Below are positions 10,251-19,914 of a DNA stretch of 64,000 nucleotides, piece after piece. This DNA comes from Puffinus mauretanicus (Eukaryota > Chordata > Aves > Procellariiformes > Procellariidae): positions 372,001 through 436,000 of the forward strand of contig JAJKFH010001865.1 of the NCBI GenBank assembly GCA_023333565.1, read 5' to 3'. Positions within the stretch are counted from its first letter, which is position 1. Every line of letters starts with the position of its first letter. The notes under the pieces were generated by a model that had not been told where the DNA came from, searched no databases, and saw only the letters and a program-made list of their open reading frames with translations. The translations under genes and the position numbers were made by a program.

Positions 10251-10586
10251 CAACATCACCGGAGATTAATTTGTGTATTGATTCCAGTGTGTCATTCTTA
10301 AAAAAATTGGCAACACACTCAAAACGGTTTAAAGGGTTGAACCACTCCTGGGCTGAGATCCTCAGTCGGCTGGTCAATGAATAGGTACTCCCATTCCGTG
10401 TGGAAAACTCATCTGTCCCCACCCCTTCTGTCCTCTTAGCACCATTCACTTTCCAGACCAGATTCAGGTGGTCAGGGTAGAAACCAGAGGCCAGGCATAC
10501 CAGCGTGGCCTTGTTCTTCTGTTGGATCTCTTGCTTTGATGGAGAAAAGATGGCCACAGCTGGAGGTATGATTTCATCGTTCTTCC
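10251..10586 (-). CDS. TRBC: TCR beta constant gene, exon 1 (Ig constant domain)
   Basis: The minus strand has a TTTCCATTTCAG acceptor, a 336-nt exon and a GTGAGT donor, giving about 112 residues beginning GKNDEIIPPAVAIFSPSK. The C-type Ig fold is clear: ATLVCLASGFYPDH holds the first Cys (residue 31), W45 is the core Trp in NLVWKVNG, and FEC carries the second Cys (residue 91), spaced 60 apart. YSLTSRLRIS is the typical strand E motif. There is one N-glycosylation site, N65-G-S. Entry and exit phases are 1, matching the J donors. The domain is shorter than the mammalian one after Cys91, because the long FG loop is absent. This is the constant part of the TCR beta chain, which pairs with TCR alpha and docks CD3. 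Close mammalian TCR beta resemblance makes a gamma or delta identity unlikely. Confidence 0.97.
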
Positions 10587-12528
10587 CTGAAATGGAAAGC
10601 AGTATGGCCCAGAGCCTCCATTACTGTCTTCAAACAGAAACCCCTTAAAATTGTACTGTATTTGTGCTGTGTGACTCTGGCCTTTTAACAACTGTCTATT
10701 TGACAATTAGTATCTATTAGATAGGTAGACACCAGGAAACTGAAAGCATTTGTCTTCACTCATTACACAGAAACATAAAAGGTCTGGTTGCAGAAATACA
10801 TGAGTGTTTGAATTTCTAGCATTGTCTCTGTCAGAAGAATAGGAAAGCTGAAAAGAAGCTGAGCGAACAGGTAGGCAGAAAAGTACTCAGTAGTGCTATA
10901 AGGCCTGTATTTGTAATATTGTACTAATAGATAAGAGTCTGTGTTATAAAGCACAAGTATCTTCAATTGACTGCATTACATTCCTGGAGATGTAGTAAGA
11001 CATAATGGTTATTGCAGTGTTCAGAATTATACTGCCATGTGATACCCTACTTGCACACCCCTTATCCCCCCATCTAAGAGTGACTTGAAAGGAAGGAGCT
11101 AATCTTTCTCACTGTCTGAAGGGAAGAACACTTTAGGTAGGTAACTTGCATCTGCCTGGGACAAGTTTTGCTTTAGGTCTTAACTTGCTATTCTTTTTCA
11201 AGACTATGAAATATCTCTTTATGTTTTTTATTATTTAGGTTATCCTAGGTATGAGAAGCCTTCATCCTAAACTACACATCTTCCCAAAATGATGCAAACT
11301 TCTATACACTCACAAACCAAAATATGTCCCCTGTCCTAGTTTAATACCTACATATAAGACTAAAGACAACAGACTTCTACAGTCAAAAGGAAGTACAAGG
11401 CAACAATGAGATGTTACTTAAAAGCTAGGCAGTGACCCTAAAAGCCACCATTTTTTTTCCATATACTTTATTAGAGTGTCTTTTTTACTCATGTAGTATG
11501 ATAAACCCACCGGGTCTGCAGAGTGCACCTGGAAACAGAAATGCAGAGAGAACTATGGAGCCAAAGAGAAAACTTTTACTTTTTTTCGGTGTGAAGGCAC
11601 TATAAATTGTAGATTTTCTTCCTGTTCACTCCCTCCTTTCTAGAGTGGAGAGAATTAGCAGAATTAGCAGAAACTTATATCTTGCATAGATCTTGACCCC
11701 TAAGCCCTGGTGTTTGCTTTCAACTGTTAGCCTTAATCATGATTGTCAGTTGCTTACTCTACAAAGATCCCTGGGGTGCTTCTGTGAAAATGTGTGAGCT
11801 TGTACAGACTTCAGAAGAGGTAACTAGACAGTAATGGAGATAACTCCCTAGAAGGTTTGGAACTGCTCTGCTTTCCTTCCAGTGGACGTGAGGAGAGGTT
11901 GATCACTTTTACTGGCCCTTTCTAGTACTTGGCTTTATGAATTTTTTTCCTATCCTAAAAGTATCTCTGACATAAGTTCATTGTCTCATAGCCTAAATGG
12001 CTAGTGAGTGAAGATGTGGAAACAGATAGGGAGGACCCAAAAGAAAAATAAGAGCAATTTAACAGACGGAAACAAAAAAAGACAAAGAAGAAGGCCGGTG
12101 GAAAAGGCAGACAGAAAGAATGATAAAACTACTGGAAAGACAAAGAAAACTAGAGAATGAGCATGCTTGAAATGAAAAAAAAAGGAGATTGGTACAAGCA
12201 AGAGCAGAGACAATCAGAAAAAAGTGTTATCAACAGCCCATTCTGTTCTGATCTTCCACAGTATTCATGGCAGACACTGGCACAATGCTTAATCACTTCC
12301 ATGCATAAACTCATGCATTCCCTGTCACGCATTTTTAACCAACCTAAGAGAAAAAGTACCACAGTTCTTTCATTCCCATCACGGCAAGGTCAGTTTCATG
12401 ATTTCTTGTTATCTCTCACTCCTACTCTCGTTTTAAAATCATCTATGTATATGCTACATACCATTAATGCAATGGAAATTTTCAAGTGTCCTCCACACTG
12501 AGCACTTGGGTTAATCACAGCTACTTAC
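10587..12528 (-). other. J-to-C intron of the first TRB cassette
   Basis: About 1.94 kb between the constant exon 1 and the last J-like segment. I found no further FGXG motif, exon or RSS. A run of T at 11450-11460 and AT-rich stretches are the only features. Confidence 0.6.
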
Positions 12529-12568
12529 TTATAACTGTGAGCACAGCAACAACTCCAAAGGTAAGTAG
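12529..12568 (-). CDS. J-like segment with altered FGXG motif (first J group, most 3')
   Basis: The minus strand reads TFGVVAVLTVI and then a GTAAGT donor, which aligns with FGXGTXLTV residue for residue except that the second Gly is Val and Thr is Ala. The heptamer AACTGTG (12569-12575) matches 6 of 7 bases, but the nonamer 12 bp away (TCTTGTACA) matches only 3 of 9. Coding length is 40 nt, shorter than its neighbours. The open frame, good heptamer and donor support a J origin. The lost Gly would break the bulge that defines J regions, so it is probably not functional. Confidence 0.55.
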
Positions 12569-12596
12569 CACAGTTAAAAAACACAGCTGTACAAGA

Positions 12597-13401
12597 TCAG
12601 ACTATAACCCGCAGTGTCATTATGCTCTTCTTGCCAGCCACTTAGTTCCTTAAAATGGTACTGTTTAAAGGAGCAGGCACCAATGTGTATTTCTATCAGA
12701 TGTGGCAGTAGCAGATGGAAAAGGTTATTTTGCCCTGTGATTCCAAAATGCCTTGATATAGGTGATGTTAAGTCCTTTCCTGGCAGGGGAGAAGGCAGAG
12801 AAAGCAAATGGGGAAAAAGAGAAAGAATAGAGGGGAAAAGTGCACTGAGAGAAAAAGAATATAGACCTTTTTGGGAATTAGAAGTCATGAAAAGGACTGT
12901 TAGAGGAAGCCAGTGTCCCAAAGCAACTTTAGGCAGCCTGCCCACCATCTATGGAGAGGGGGAGAAAAGTACCAGCAAGACTACTCTGTCCCTGCCTGAT
13001 TCAGCAGATACAAGAATCCAAACTCTACCTCTGCAATGTTCATTTTGATTGTTACATAGATGAACTGCAAAAACTTGCAAACTGAAGAAGGATATTTCAT
13101 TCCCAACCTCTGTAATGTTTTCTTAGAGAATGGGAGGAAACAGAATTATTTCTTCCTTTTTCCCTACATGAAGTTCCTAGTAAGGGAAGATAGAGCCAAT
13201 GGACACAAGGATCTCAAAATTCATGCCTGCAAATCCTATACTTCCGTATTAGCACATCTCATTTTAATAAGCAACCAATAAAACATTAATCCTGTCCTCA
13301 TGGCTGTATGAAAAATTATCATTATTCTGCTGTTAATTAAGAATGCTTTTGTCCCCTAAACCAGTATCACATATATCACGGAGATCTGACTTCTGTCTTA
13401 C
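12597..13401. other. Spacer between J segments
   Basis: No additional J, exon or repeat recognised. The open frame at 12614-13048 on the plus strand has no family resemblance and low-complexity composition, and I do not regard it as a gene. Confidence 0.4.
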
Positions 13402-13450
13402 CTAGGACTGTGAGTTTTGTCCCACTGCCAAAGTACAGTCTGTCATTATT
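13402..13450 (-). CDS. TCR beta J segment, first J group
   Basis: The minus strand encodes NNDRLYFGSGTKLTVL and then G followed by a GTAAGA donor. All hallmarks are intact: aromatic residue, FGSG, T-K-L-T-V-L, 49 nt and phase 1 exit. The heptamer CAGTGTG (13451-13457, 6 of 7 to CACTGTG with position 3 changed) is followed by exactly 12 bp and the nonamer GGTTTTCCT (13470-13478, 7 of 9). This is the best-preserved J unit in the window and should splice to the constant gene at 10.6 kb. Confidence 0.95.
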
Positions 13451-13478
13451 CACACTGTTTTGCAGCTGCAGGAAAACC
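13451..13478 (-). other. 12-RSS of the J segment at 13402
   Basis: Heptamer CAGTGTG, 12-bp spacer and nonamer GGTTTTCCT in sense orientation. It is the class of signal that pairs with the 3' signal of D-beta. Confidence 0.9.
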
Positions 13479-15014
13479 TCTCCTCTACTCTCAGTGCTCT
13501 GAGCCAAACCTGTGGACTAACCTTCCCTTCATGCAGTACCAGCAAAAGAAACACAAAGTATATTAATTTATGGTCCCCTAAAAAAAAAGGAAGGTCTGTA
13601 AGGGAACACCACCACATCTGTGTTTCCAACCAGGTGAGATCAATCTCAGAAATACCTCTTCCAGACTCCTTTTGCTTCAGGCTTAGGTGAATCAGTTGTT
13701 GCAGCTTTCACCATTTCTTTAGAGGACATTTATCTATTTATCTAGGTGTACTGTTAGAAAATATTTCCCATATGCAGACAGAGTAATTTTCTGTGCTTAT
13801 TTTCAACTGAACAGCCTCATTTCCTTATTTTACTCATTTCCTTTCAACATCATTAATATTCTTCTCTTGTAAAATAAATGTCTTTTTTTTTACTTACAAA
13901 ATAACTTGTAATATATAACACAGGACTCTGGTCCACTATCCCCATTGTAGCAGTTCCTAAACATCCCTCCCTTTCTCCTTCCCTGGAAGGAAGTTTTTTC
14001 TTTTAATGCCTCTGTTCTCTTAGCTATGATTATTAAAGTTAGCTGCATAATTGACTATGGTCAATGAGAGATCAGTGTATTGATTTTCACCAGGTCAGGC
14101 ACCTCAGATTCATACTGGATTTCAAAAAATGGGCTAATCGCTGAATTTTTCCTATAGAGATTGAATTTTATCACTTGTAATCATTTTACTCTGCAGCAGA
14201 CTGGTGTGATACACCATTCTTCTGACTCCAAGAGCAATACAATGAGAAGAAGAGATTACCATTATTTATCAGAGTCTTAGAATCAGCATGGTTTTCCCCT
14301 GGGTTTGGAGAGAGTTCAAATCCAGAAGTGTGACCCAGAGAGAAACATTCCCTGAGAGCTACTTTTATTTGAAATGAACCACATATTCTGTTCCTGTGGT
14401 TTTCAGTGGCCTTTTAGCATCTATTCTGAAATAGGGAGACCATTGTCCTAAATGATCTTTTTATCACCATCCTGACAAGCCTATTTTGTGGAAAGAAACT
14501 TGCTGTGCTGCGGAGAGTTGTTTTTTATAACAACAAGGAATTAAACAGCTGCAGAGAGCTGTTAATATTGCTTATGATAAAGTTGAGTATTTATTTGTGG
14601 CTTCTAATTTGTCAATTAAAAATGCTAGTACATTTATTTGTCTTTCCCAGTTATCTGAGATAACACATGCTTTAGTTTACCCTGAAAAGATCCAAAGTAA
14701 TTTAAGTTTGTAGAGTCTTGATTTTGTTTTCTAGACCTGTCCAAAGTACAACTGTAACTCAGTTCTTTCCAGACAGATAGCCTTTCATTGACTTGTCCTT
14801 AATCACCTGTAGCCCCAGGGGAACTAGCATTAGGGAGAATAGTTATACTTTTGGGGAATAGTGTTTTTTGCAGATGTTGATTTATTAAAACAATATGTTT
14901 ATGACATGCACATATTTTTTAACCCATTCCTTATCCTAATTCTTTCTATGGACAGCTTTTTATTCACTAAAAATGCATTAATTCAGTTCTCCAAAGTGAA
15001 ATGTGTGTCCTTAC
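13479..15014. other. Spacer between J segments
   Basis: AT-rich. A short J-like run (TGTACTTTGGACAGG on the minus strand near 14737-14751) is the only item of note, and it lacks an RSS and a donor. No other gene seen. Confidence 0.4.
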
Positions 15015-15062
15015 CTAGAGTACTAAACTTAGGCTATTCTCCAAAGTAGACTGGATTACTAG
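15015..15062 (-). pseudogene. TCR beta J pseudogene with internal stop
   Basis: The minus strand reads YFGE, stop, PKFSTL, then a good GTAAGG donor in the correct phase. The TAG replaces the second Gly codon of FGXG and the following Thr is Pro. The heptamer region is unrecognisable (best is TGATGTG, 4 of 7). The intact donor and alignment show it was a J segment. It lies only 117 bp from the next J, consistent with a compact J array. Confidence 0.75.
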
Positions 15063-15178
15063 CACATCAGGAAAACACCAATTTAATAATGAAAGGGAGA
15101 ATAAGGTTGAAGTGAAGTTCTCTAAAGAGAAGACCTGAAATTAGAAATGATTTAAAAGAGAAAACAAAAATTTCTTAC

Positions 15179-15227
15179 CCATTACTGTAAGTTTTGTGCC
15201 ATCGCCGAAAATCATGTTATTGATGGT
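15179..15227 (-). CDS. TCR beta J segment, first J group (most 5')
   Basis: The minus strand encodes TINNMIFGDGTKLTVM and then G followed by a GTAAGA donor. FGDG is intact and the length is 49 nt. The heptamer CACCGTG (15228-15234) differs from CACTGTG at one base. The 12-bp spacer is exact and the nonamer GCTTATGAC (15247-15255) is a weaker match (5 of 9). Met at the last position and Met-Ile before FG are unusual but allowed. It is the J closest to D. Confidence 0.93.
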
Positions 15228-15255
15228 CACGGTGACAAAGTGTTGTGTCATAAGC
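15228..15255 (-). other. 12-RSS of the J segment at 15179
   Basis: Heptamer CACCGTG, 12-bp spacer and nonamer GCTTATGAC, read on the minus strand. Confidence 0.75.
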
Positions 15256-16384
15256 TAAGAAAAGGGATGCACTGCAGTTTTACTTTAGTAAGCAGAAGCT
15301 TAAGCAATGTTTACTGTACCTGGAATCCCAAAGATCCCTCAATCTCTGTCTGAAGTGCTGTGGCAGAAAACCAGCTTGAAATCTCATTGTATAATCTGTA
15401 GCATTTATAACAGCATTTCCCAGAGTTTTTTGGTACTTATTTTTGTTGTCTACATTTCACAAGTTGTTTTACAGCCTTTCTCTAATCTCCATGTTATCTC
15501 ATTGATATTACCTGCTATTCTTGTTTTGCAGATGTAGAAACCATGCAGACATACCCAAAGTGGTAGAGGCTGTCATTGTCTAGAAATATAATTCCTGTAC
15601 AACTACAGCTTCCTTAATGTCGGTCTTGTACTCTTAAGCATTGTGAAGCCTTCCTTCCTGTAACTTGTGGAGTTAATAAACAAATAATACTTGCTTTGTT
15701 GTTGTCATAGTCACATGCCTTTCATATAGGTGGTTTGCCTTTGTGGCACTGAACTAAAACAAATCCCTTTGTTTTCCCTTCAATGGCAGGCCAGCCATCT
15801 TGAATAGTCTTTCAGGATCCCATTCAATTTTCTGATAGGTTAAAAGTAATCCACACAAGGAGAGTCCAGAAGAATCAGTTGGCTGGTCTCAGGCAAACCC
15901 TTGATATCCATTGGGAAGAACTGCAGTGACACAGTGTGGAGAAGGGTTAGAGAAAACCTTTGTGCTCACAGGCATGAGTCAGTCAGTGGACACTGGAGGC
16001 TTATTTAAGAGAGAAAACCCCAACACATTTTATGTAGTGCCTCTGAGAGACACAGGCTTCATGTCAGAATTCTTTTTCTTACACATTTATCACATTAATA
16101 AAGAACAAAACACTATCGCATCAGAAAAAGAATATTCTTTTCTTCACATACTCTGATAGGTTTTAGGTGCATCTGCAGTCAATCTGGTTTGCTGAAAATT
16201 ATTTCAATGTCTCAAAATCTCCTGGCTTGTTTTCCAGAAAGGGCAGGCTCAGTTCTCAGATGATGAAAGCAAATCCTAGCATACTAGGTGTGTCAAGAAA
16301 AACCAAGACAGAACATGCCCGCTGTGCTGCAGAATTCTCTGTAGCTGTCTTAACACACTCTCCCACAAGGCCTATGCACATACG
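15256..16384. other. D-to-J spacer
   Basis: About 1.1 kb between the first J and the D segment; no exon or further J recognised. An isolated CACAGTG near 15929 has no partner elements. Confidence 0.5.
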
Positions 16385-16422
16385 GGTTTTTGTAAAGGCC
16401 TCGTGGGGAATGTATCATTGTG
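16385..16422 (-). other. 3' RSS of D-beta (long spacer)
   Basis: In sense orientation this is heptamer CACAATG, a 22-bp spacer and a perfect nonamer ACAAAAACC (plus-strand GGTTTTTGT at 16385-16393, CATTGTG at 16416-16422). The spacer is one base short of 23 but belongs to the long class. It pairs with the 12-RSS of J segments. Confidence 0.88.
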
Positions 16423-16435
16423 GATCACCTGTCCC
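16423..16435 (-). CDS. TCR beta D segment
   Basis: The 13-nt sense sequence GGGACAGGTGATC lies exactly between two RSSs, a 12-spacer signal 5' and a 22-spacer signal 3'. Its first eight bases equal the start of mammalian D-beta 1 (GGGACAGG), and it is G-rich as D-beta segments are. It sits about 1.2 kb upstream of the first J. During thymic rearrangement it contributes the centre of CDR3. It can be read in more than one frame (GTG or GQV type). Confidence 0.9.
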
Positions 16436-16463
16436 CACAACGATACAACCTTGTACAAAAACA
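16436..16463 (-). other. 5' RSS of D-beta (12-bp spacer)
   Basis: In sense orientation this is nonamer TGTTTTTGT (8 of 9), a 12-bp spacer and heptamer CGTTGTG (5 of 7) directly before the D coding bases. This signal accepts V segments bearing 23-RSSs. Confidence 0.85.
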
Positions 16464-18301
16464 ATCCCACCTATGGCTCTGCCCTCCCATTTTTGTCACC
16501 CAGTCACCATGGAAGATTACCATGGGAACCACAGGCCACATCCTTCCTCTGCCATTTCTGTTTCTGTGTGGTGGTCTGATTACCTCTTAGTGTATCCATT
16601 ATCCCTGAATTTATAATTCTGACATTTTTTTCCTATAGACAAAAAAGTAATATTTTTTTTCTTTTATTAGCTGGTTTTAAATGCACTTATTTTTCGATTG
16701 GTAACTTCATGGCAGTGTTCATGCTGCTTGTCTTTCACCCTTTTTTTCTTCTGCCCCAGGATGATAAACAGACCTCAAGCCTGCAGTAACTGGTTTGCAC
16801 TGAGAGCGATTTGCTTGCTACAGACTGGTGTTTCTGTTTGTAGCCTGGCCTGATTGTGAATATCCTCTTTGGTCTGTGCTACACCTGTCACGGTTGCTCT
16901 GAAAGGGAGGGAAGTAAGATGCTGATCTCTTAAGTTTGTATTCCTCTGACTGTCCTGTTACAAGAAGCAGAAGTACAAGCTTCTTCCAGGTGCCTGTGAC
17001 CCTGACTATGAAAAGGCTTCAGCTACAAATAAGAGTGTGCCTTCATTTTGGAGACTGTCTGAAGGGGGTGAGGACTGGCAGTGACAGGTAACAGGATACT
17101 TTTATCTCCCTCCCTTACAAATAACTAAATGGAGACACAAACCAGTATTTTTCTTTCCCCCATAGGTTTGTCCAGGTATGATGTCACTCCCAAGAGGGAA
17201 AGATCTGTGCCAGTGAGACTGTGTGTACCAGCACACACTGAGGCAATACAGGGAAAGACAGGCATGTGAACAAACCATTTTAGGTTTGGGGCATACGCAG
17301 CCCATACTGGCCTAGTCTTCTCACATAAAAGGTCAACACATAGTCAGCAACATGACCAAGTACCTGCAATAAACATGTTATTCATATTGCTCTTTTTAAT
17401 GGTTTCACTTCAGTCTGTCTTGATATAAAAAATAGACTCTATGTACAGGACACAATACTTTGAAACAAGGTAATTCTACTAGGAAAATCACAAATTATTT
17501 TCTCTTCTTTTCAGATATCACAGAAGAACTCATCGTTTCTTACACAACCTGTTCAGATGGGAACAGCTGTTAGTGTCCCAGAGAAGGGAATGAGAAACAC
17601 AGACGATGCTGAAATATTTAGGACCAAGACATAGGACTACAGAAGGCAAGATATTGGACAGGTGATCTCAGGGGCCCCTAGAGTATCCTCTCTTCTACAA
17701 CAGCAAAACTGTGTGTTTAAGTCACTAATTATGGGAATTACTGCAGACATTTGTCTCTGTTTAGATTGAAAACTTTTTAAAAATACATTTAGTATTTTAT
17801 TTGTCTGGCTCTGCCTAAATAATAACACTAATAGTGGGCTACTATTTGCCCGCCTTGGTCTTAGTCTCCCTCTGATCTCAGCACTGTTTATTCAGGGTCT
17901 AAAACCATTCTACTAAAATTCATTTAAGATTATTCTATCTCTTTCTCCAGTCTATAGCTCCATTAGTGTCCTTACTGTCACTAACAGACTGTCTCCCATA
18001 TGGTGTCTTTCGTTTAAAAACAAGCAAATCACCTCTGTATTAATTTTGAAGGAGTGTGTCTATGTGATATTAACATTTCCTCAGGGCATGTTCATAAGGC
18101 AATTTCCAAGACATGCCAGCAGAGACCAGTCTTGTCCCACTTTAATGTTCATCTGTAACCTGTCAAAAGGAAAGGCCTTGTAAGCCATGAATTCAAATGA
18201 GTGAGAGGGAGAGACAAGAGGAAAGATAGTGTCTTGATTTTTATTTCCATGTCTCTTATAGGAGACTTCATGGGCCAAGCTTGAAAATATGCAAGCAAGA
18301 G
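16464..18301. other. Region immediately upstream of D-beta
   Basis: No exon or V segment recognised. In other species this position carries a germline D promoter, but I cannot point to a specific element here. Confidence 0.4.
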
Positions 18302-18812
18302 TGTCGTGGTTTAACCCCAGCCAGCAAAAATAAACGCCACGCAGCCGCTCGATCACCCCCCCCCGGTGGGATGGGGAGAGAATCGGGAGGGCACAAGTAG
18401 GAAAGCTCCCAGGTTGAGATAAAAACAGTTTAATAATTGAAATAAAACTAAGTAGAACAGTAAAATAGCAATGAGAACAACAACAATAACAGAATACACA
18501 AAACAGGCAATGCACGATACAACCGCTCACCGACCGCCGACCGCGTGTCACGAACGGGGGGCGAGCCCCCCCACACACCTGGTTTTATACTGAGCATGAT
18601 GTCACATGGTATAGAATACCCCATTGGCCAGCTGGGTCCACCACCCCGGCTGCGCTCCCCCCTCCCGGTGCAAGCATCACCCAGCAACAGCCAAAAGCAT
18701 CAATGGGGCATCAATGGGCCATCAACGCTCCTTTCACACCGAACCCAAAACACAGCACACCCCCCAAGCTACTGGGAAGAAAGTTAACCCTGTCCCAGCT
18801 GGAACCAGGACA
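18302..18812 (-). repeat. 3' LTR of the provirus
   Basis: It begins TGTCGTGG and ends CCAGGACA on the plus strand (TG...CA ends). A minus-strand TATAAAA box lies at 18583-18589. Compared with the other LTR it shows four substitutions and several one-base homopolymer differences. Confidence 0.95.
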
Positions 18813-18826
18813 ATATCCACCCCTTA
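18813..18826 (-). other. Polypurine tract
   Basis: On the minus strand TAAGGGGTGGATAT directly abuts the 3' LTR, the place where plus-strand DNA synthesis is primed. The G-run is the expected form, although the tract is short and interrupted by T. Confidence 0.65.
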
Positions 18827-19255
18827 TTCTATACCATCTACATCATGCCCAGGTCTCACATTTTCCAATACATTCCAATTAGTCACCGCTACTTTTCCCT
18901 GCCTTTTGATATATACACATACGGGGATATCATTCCCTTAGTCCATGGGCCATCCCTCTAAAACGTCCGTTGAGTTCATTTAGTCCATGACTTCGGGTCC
19001 CACCTGTCATAACAGTCTTGCAGGGCAGGAGAGATGGTGTGTGGTGTTGGGCTCTTGCATGCGGAGGCCAGTTCTGGGCGCTCGTCCGGTTCTATCATCG
19101 TTGCACCTTGCTCAGTTTCATCGGAGTTCATCCTACATTAATCTGGGTGATTCTTACTGTAATACTGTTAATATGGCATATGAGTAACCATAGAAGTGAT
19201 GACATACAGTACTATGTAATAACTAACAGCATACAATTCAGTTCATTGGCTATTT
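18827..19255 (-). other. Proviral 3' non-coding region
   Basis: About 430 bp between the pol end and the polypurine tract. No open frame of envelope size or type is present, so the element lacks env. Confidence 0.75.
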
Positions 19256-19914
19256 TCACCCAAAATTAAATCCCCTTGAGGTACACACCGGACTTCCCCA
19301 TCCTTTCTCATCACCCACCACGTGCACCCAGGTCCCTGAGCAAAAGCAATCCCACGGATGGGGTTTTCCCTTGCCAGAGGCAGGAGTAACCCAGACCGTC
19401 TTCCCCAGCATATTCCTCATATGCACGACAGGGACTTTATCCCCCTCTACAGCACGTAAGGGTTTGGATTGGGCAGGGCCAGCTCAAGTGACAGATCCCC
19501 TAGTGTTGACTAACCAGGTGGCCTTTGCTAAATGTGTGTCCCAATGCTTGAATGTCCCACCACCCATTGCCCTCAGTGTTGTCTTTAACAGCCAGTTGTA
19601 TCGTTCAATTTTTCCGGAGGCTGGTGCATGGTAGGGGATGTGATAGACCCACTCAATGCCATGCTCTTTGGCCCAGGTGTCTATGAGAGGTGTTTTGGAA
19701 GTGAGTCCCGTTGTCTGACTCAATTCTTTCTGGGGTGCCATGTCGCCATAGGACTTGTTTTTCAAGGCCCAGGATGGTGTTCTGGGCGGTGGCATGGGGC
19801 ACAGGGTATGTTTCCAGCCATCCTGTGGTTACTTCTACCATGGTGAGCACATAGCGCTTGCCCTGTCGGGTTTGTGGGAGCGTGATATAATCAATCTGCC
19901 AAGCCTCCCCATAT
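19256..19914 (-). pseudogene. Proviral integrase, catalytic core and C-terminal part, disrupted
   Basis: The integrase core continues from the pol frame but is split. One piece (to 20009) carries the first catalytic Asp in WQIDY and the second in ESDNGTHF. A second piece, in a different frame (19487-19795), carries the catalytic Glu in the GKIERYN run. That piece ends at TGA (19484-19486), and the same frame then stays open to a stop at 19256-19258. Two frame changes (near 19955-19990 and near 19700) and one stop therefore separate it from an intact protein. All three DDE residues are still present. Homopolymer sequencing error cannot be excluded as the cause of the frame changes. Confidence 0.85.

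Noticed and set aside
14730..14757. J-like run TGTACTTTGGACAGG on the minus strand
   Set aside because: It matches the J segment at 2524 for 15 bases, but the frame meets TAG two codons later, there is no donor at the right distance and no RSS. It is perhaps a relic, not a supportable segment.
15925..15960. CACAGTG followed by AGAGAAAAC at 12 bp
   Set aside because: There is a plausible 12-RSS on one side only, with no coding segment or opposing RSS next to it. An isolated match is expected by chance in this much sequence.
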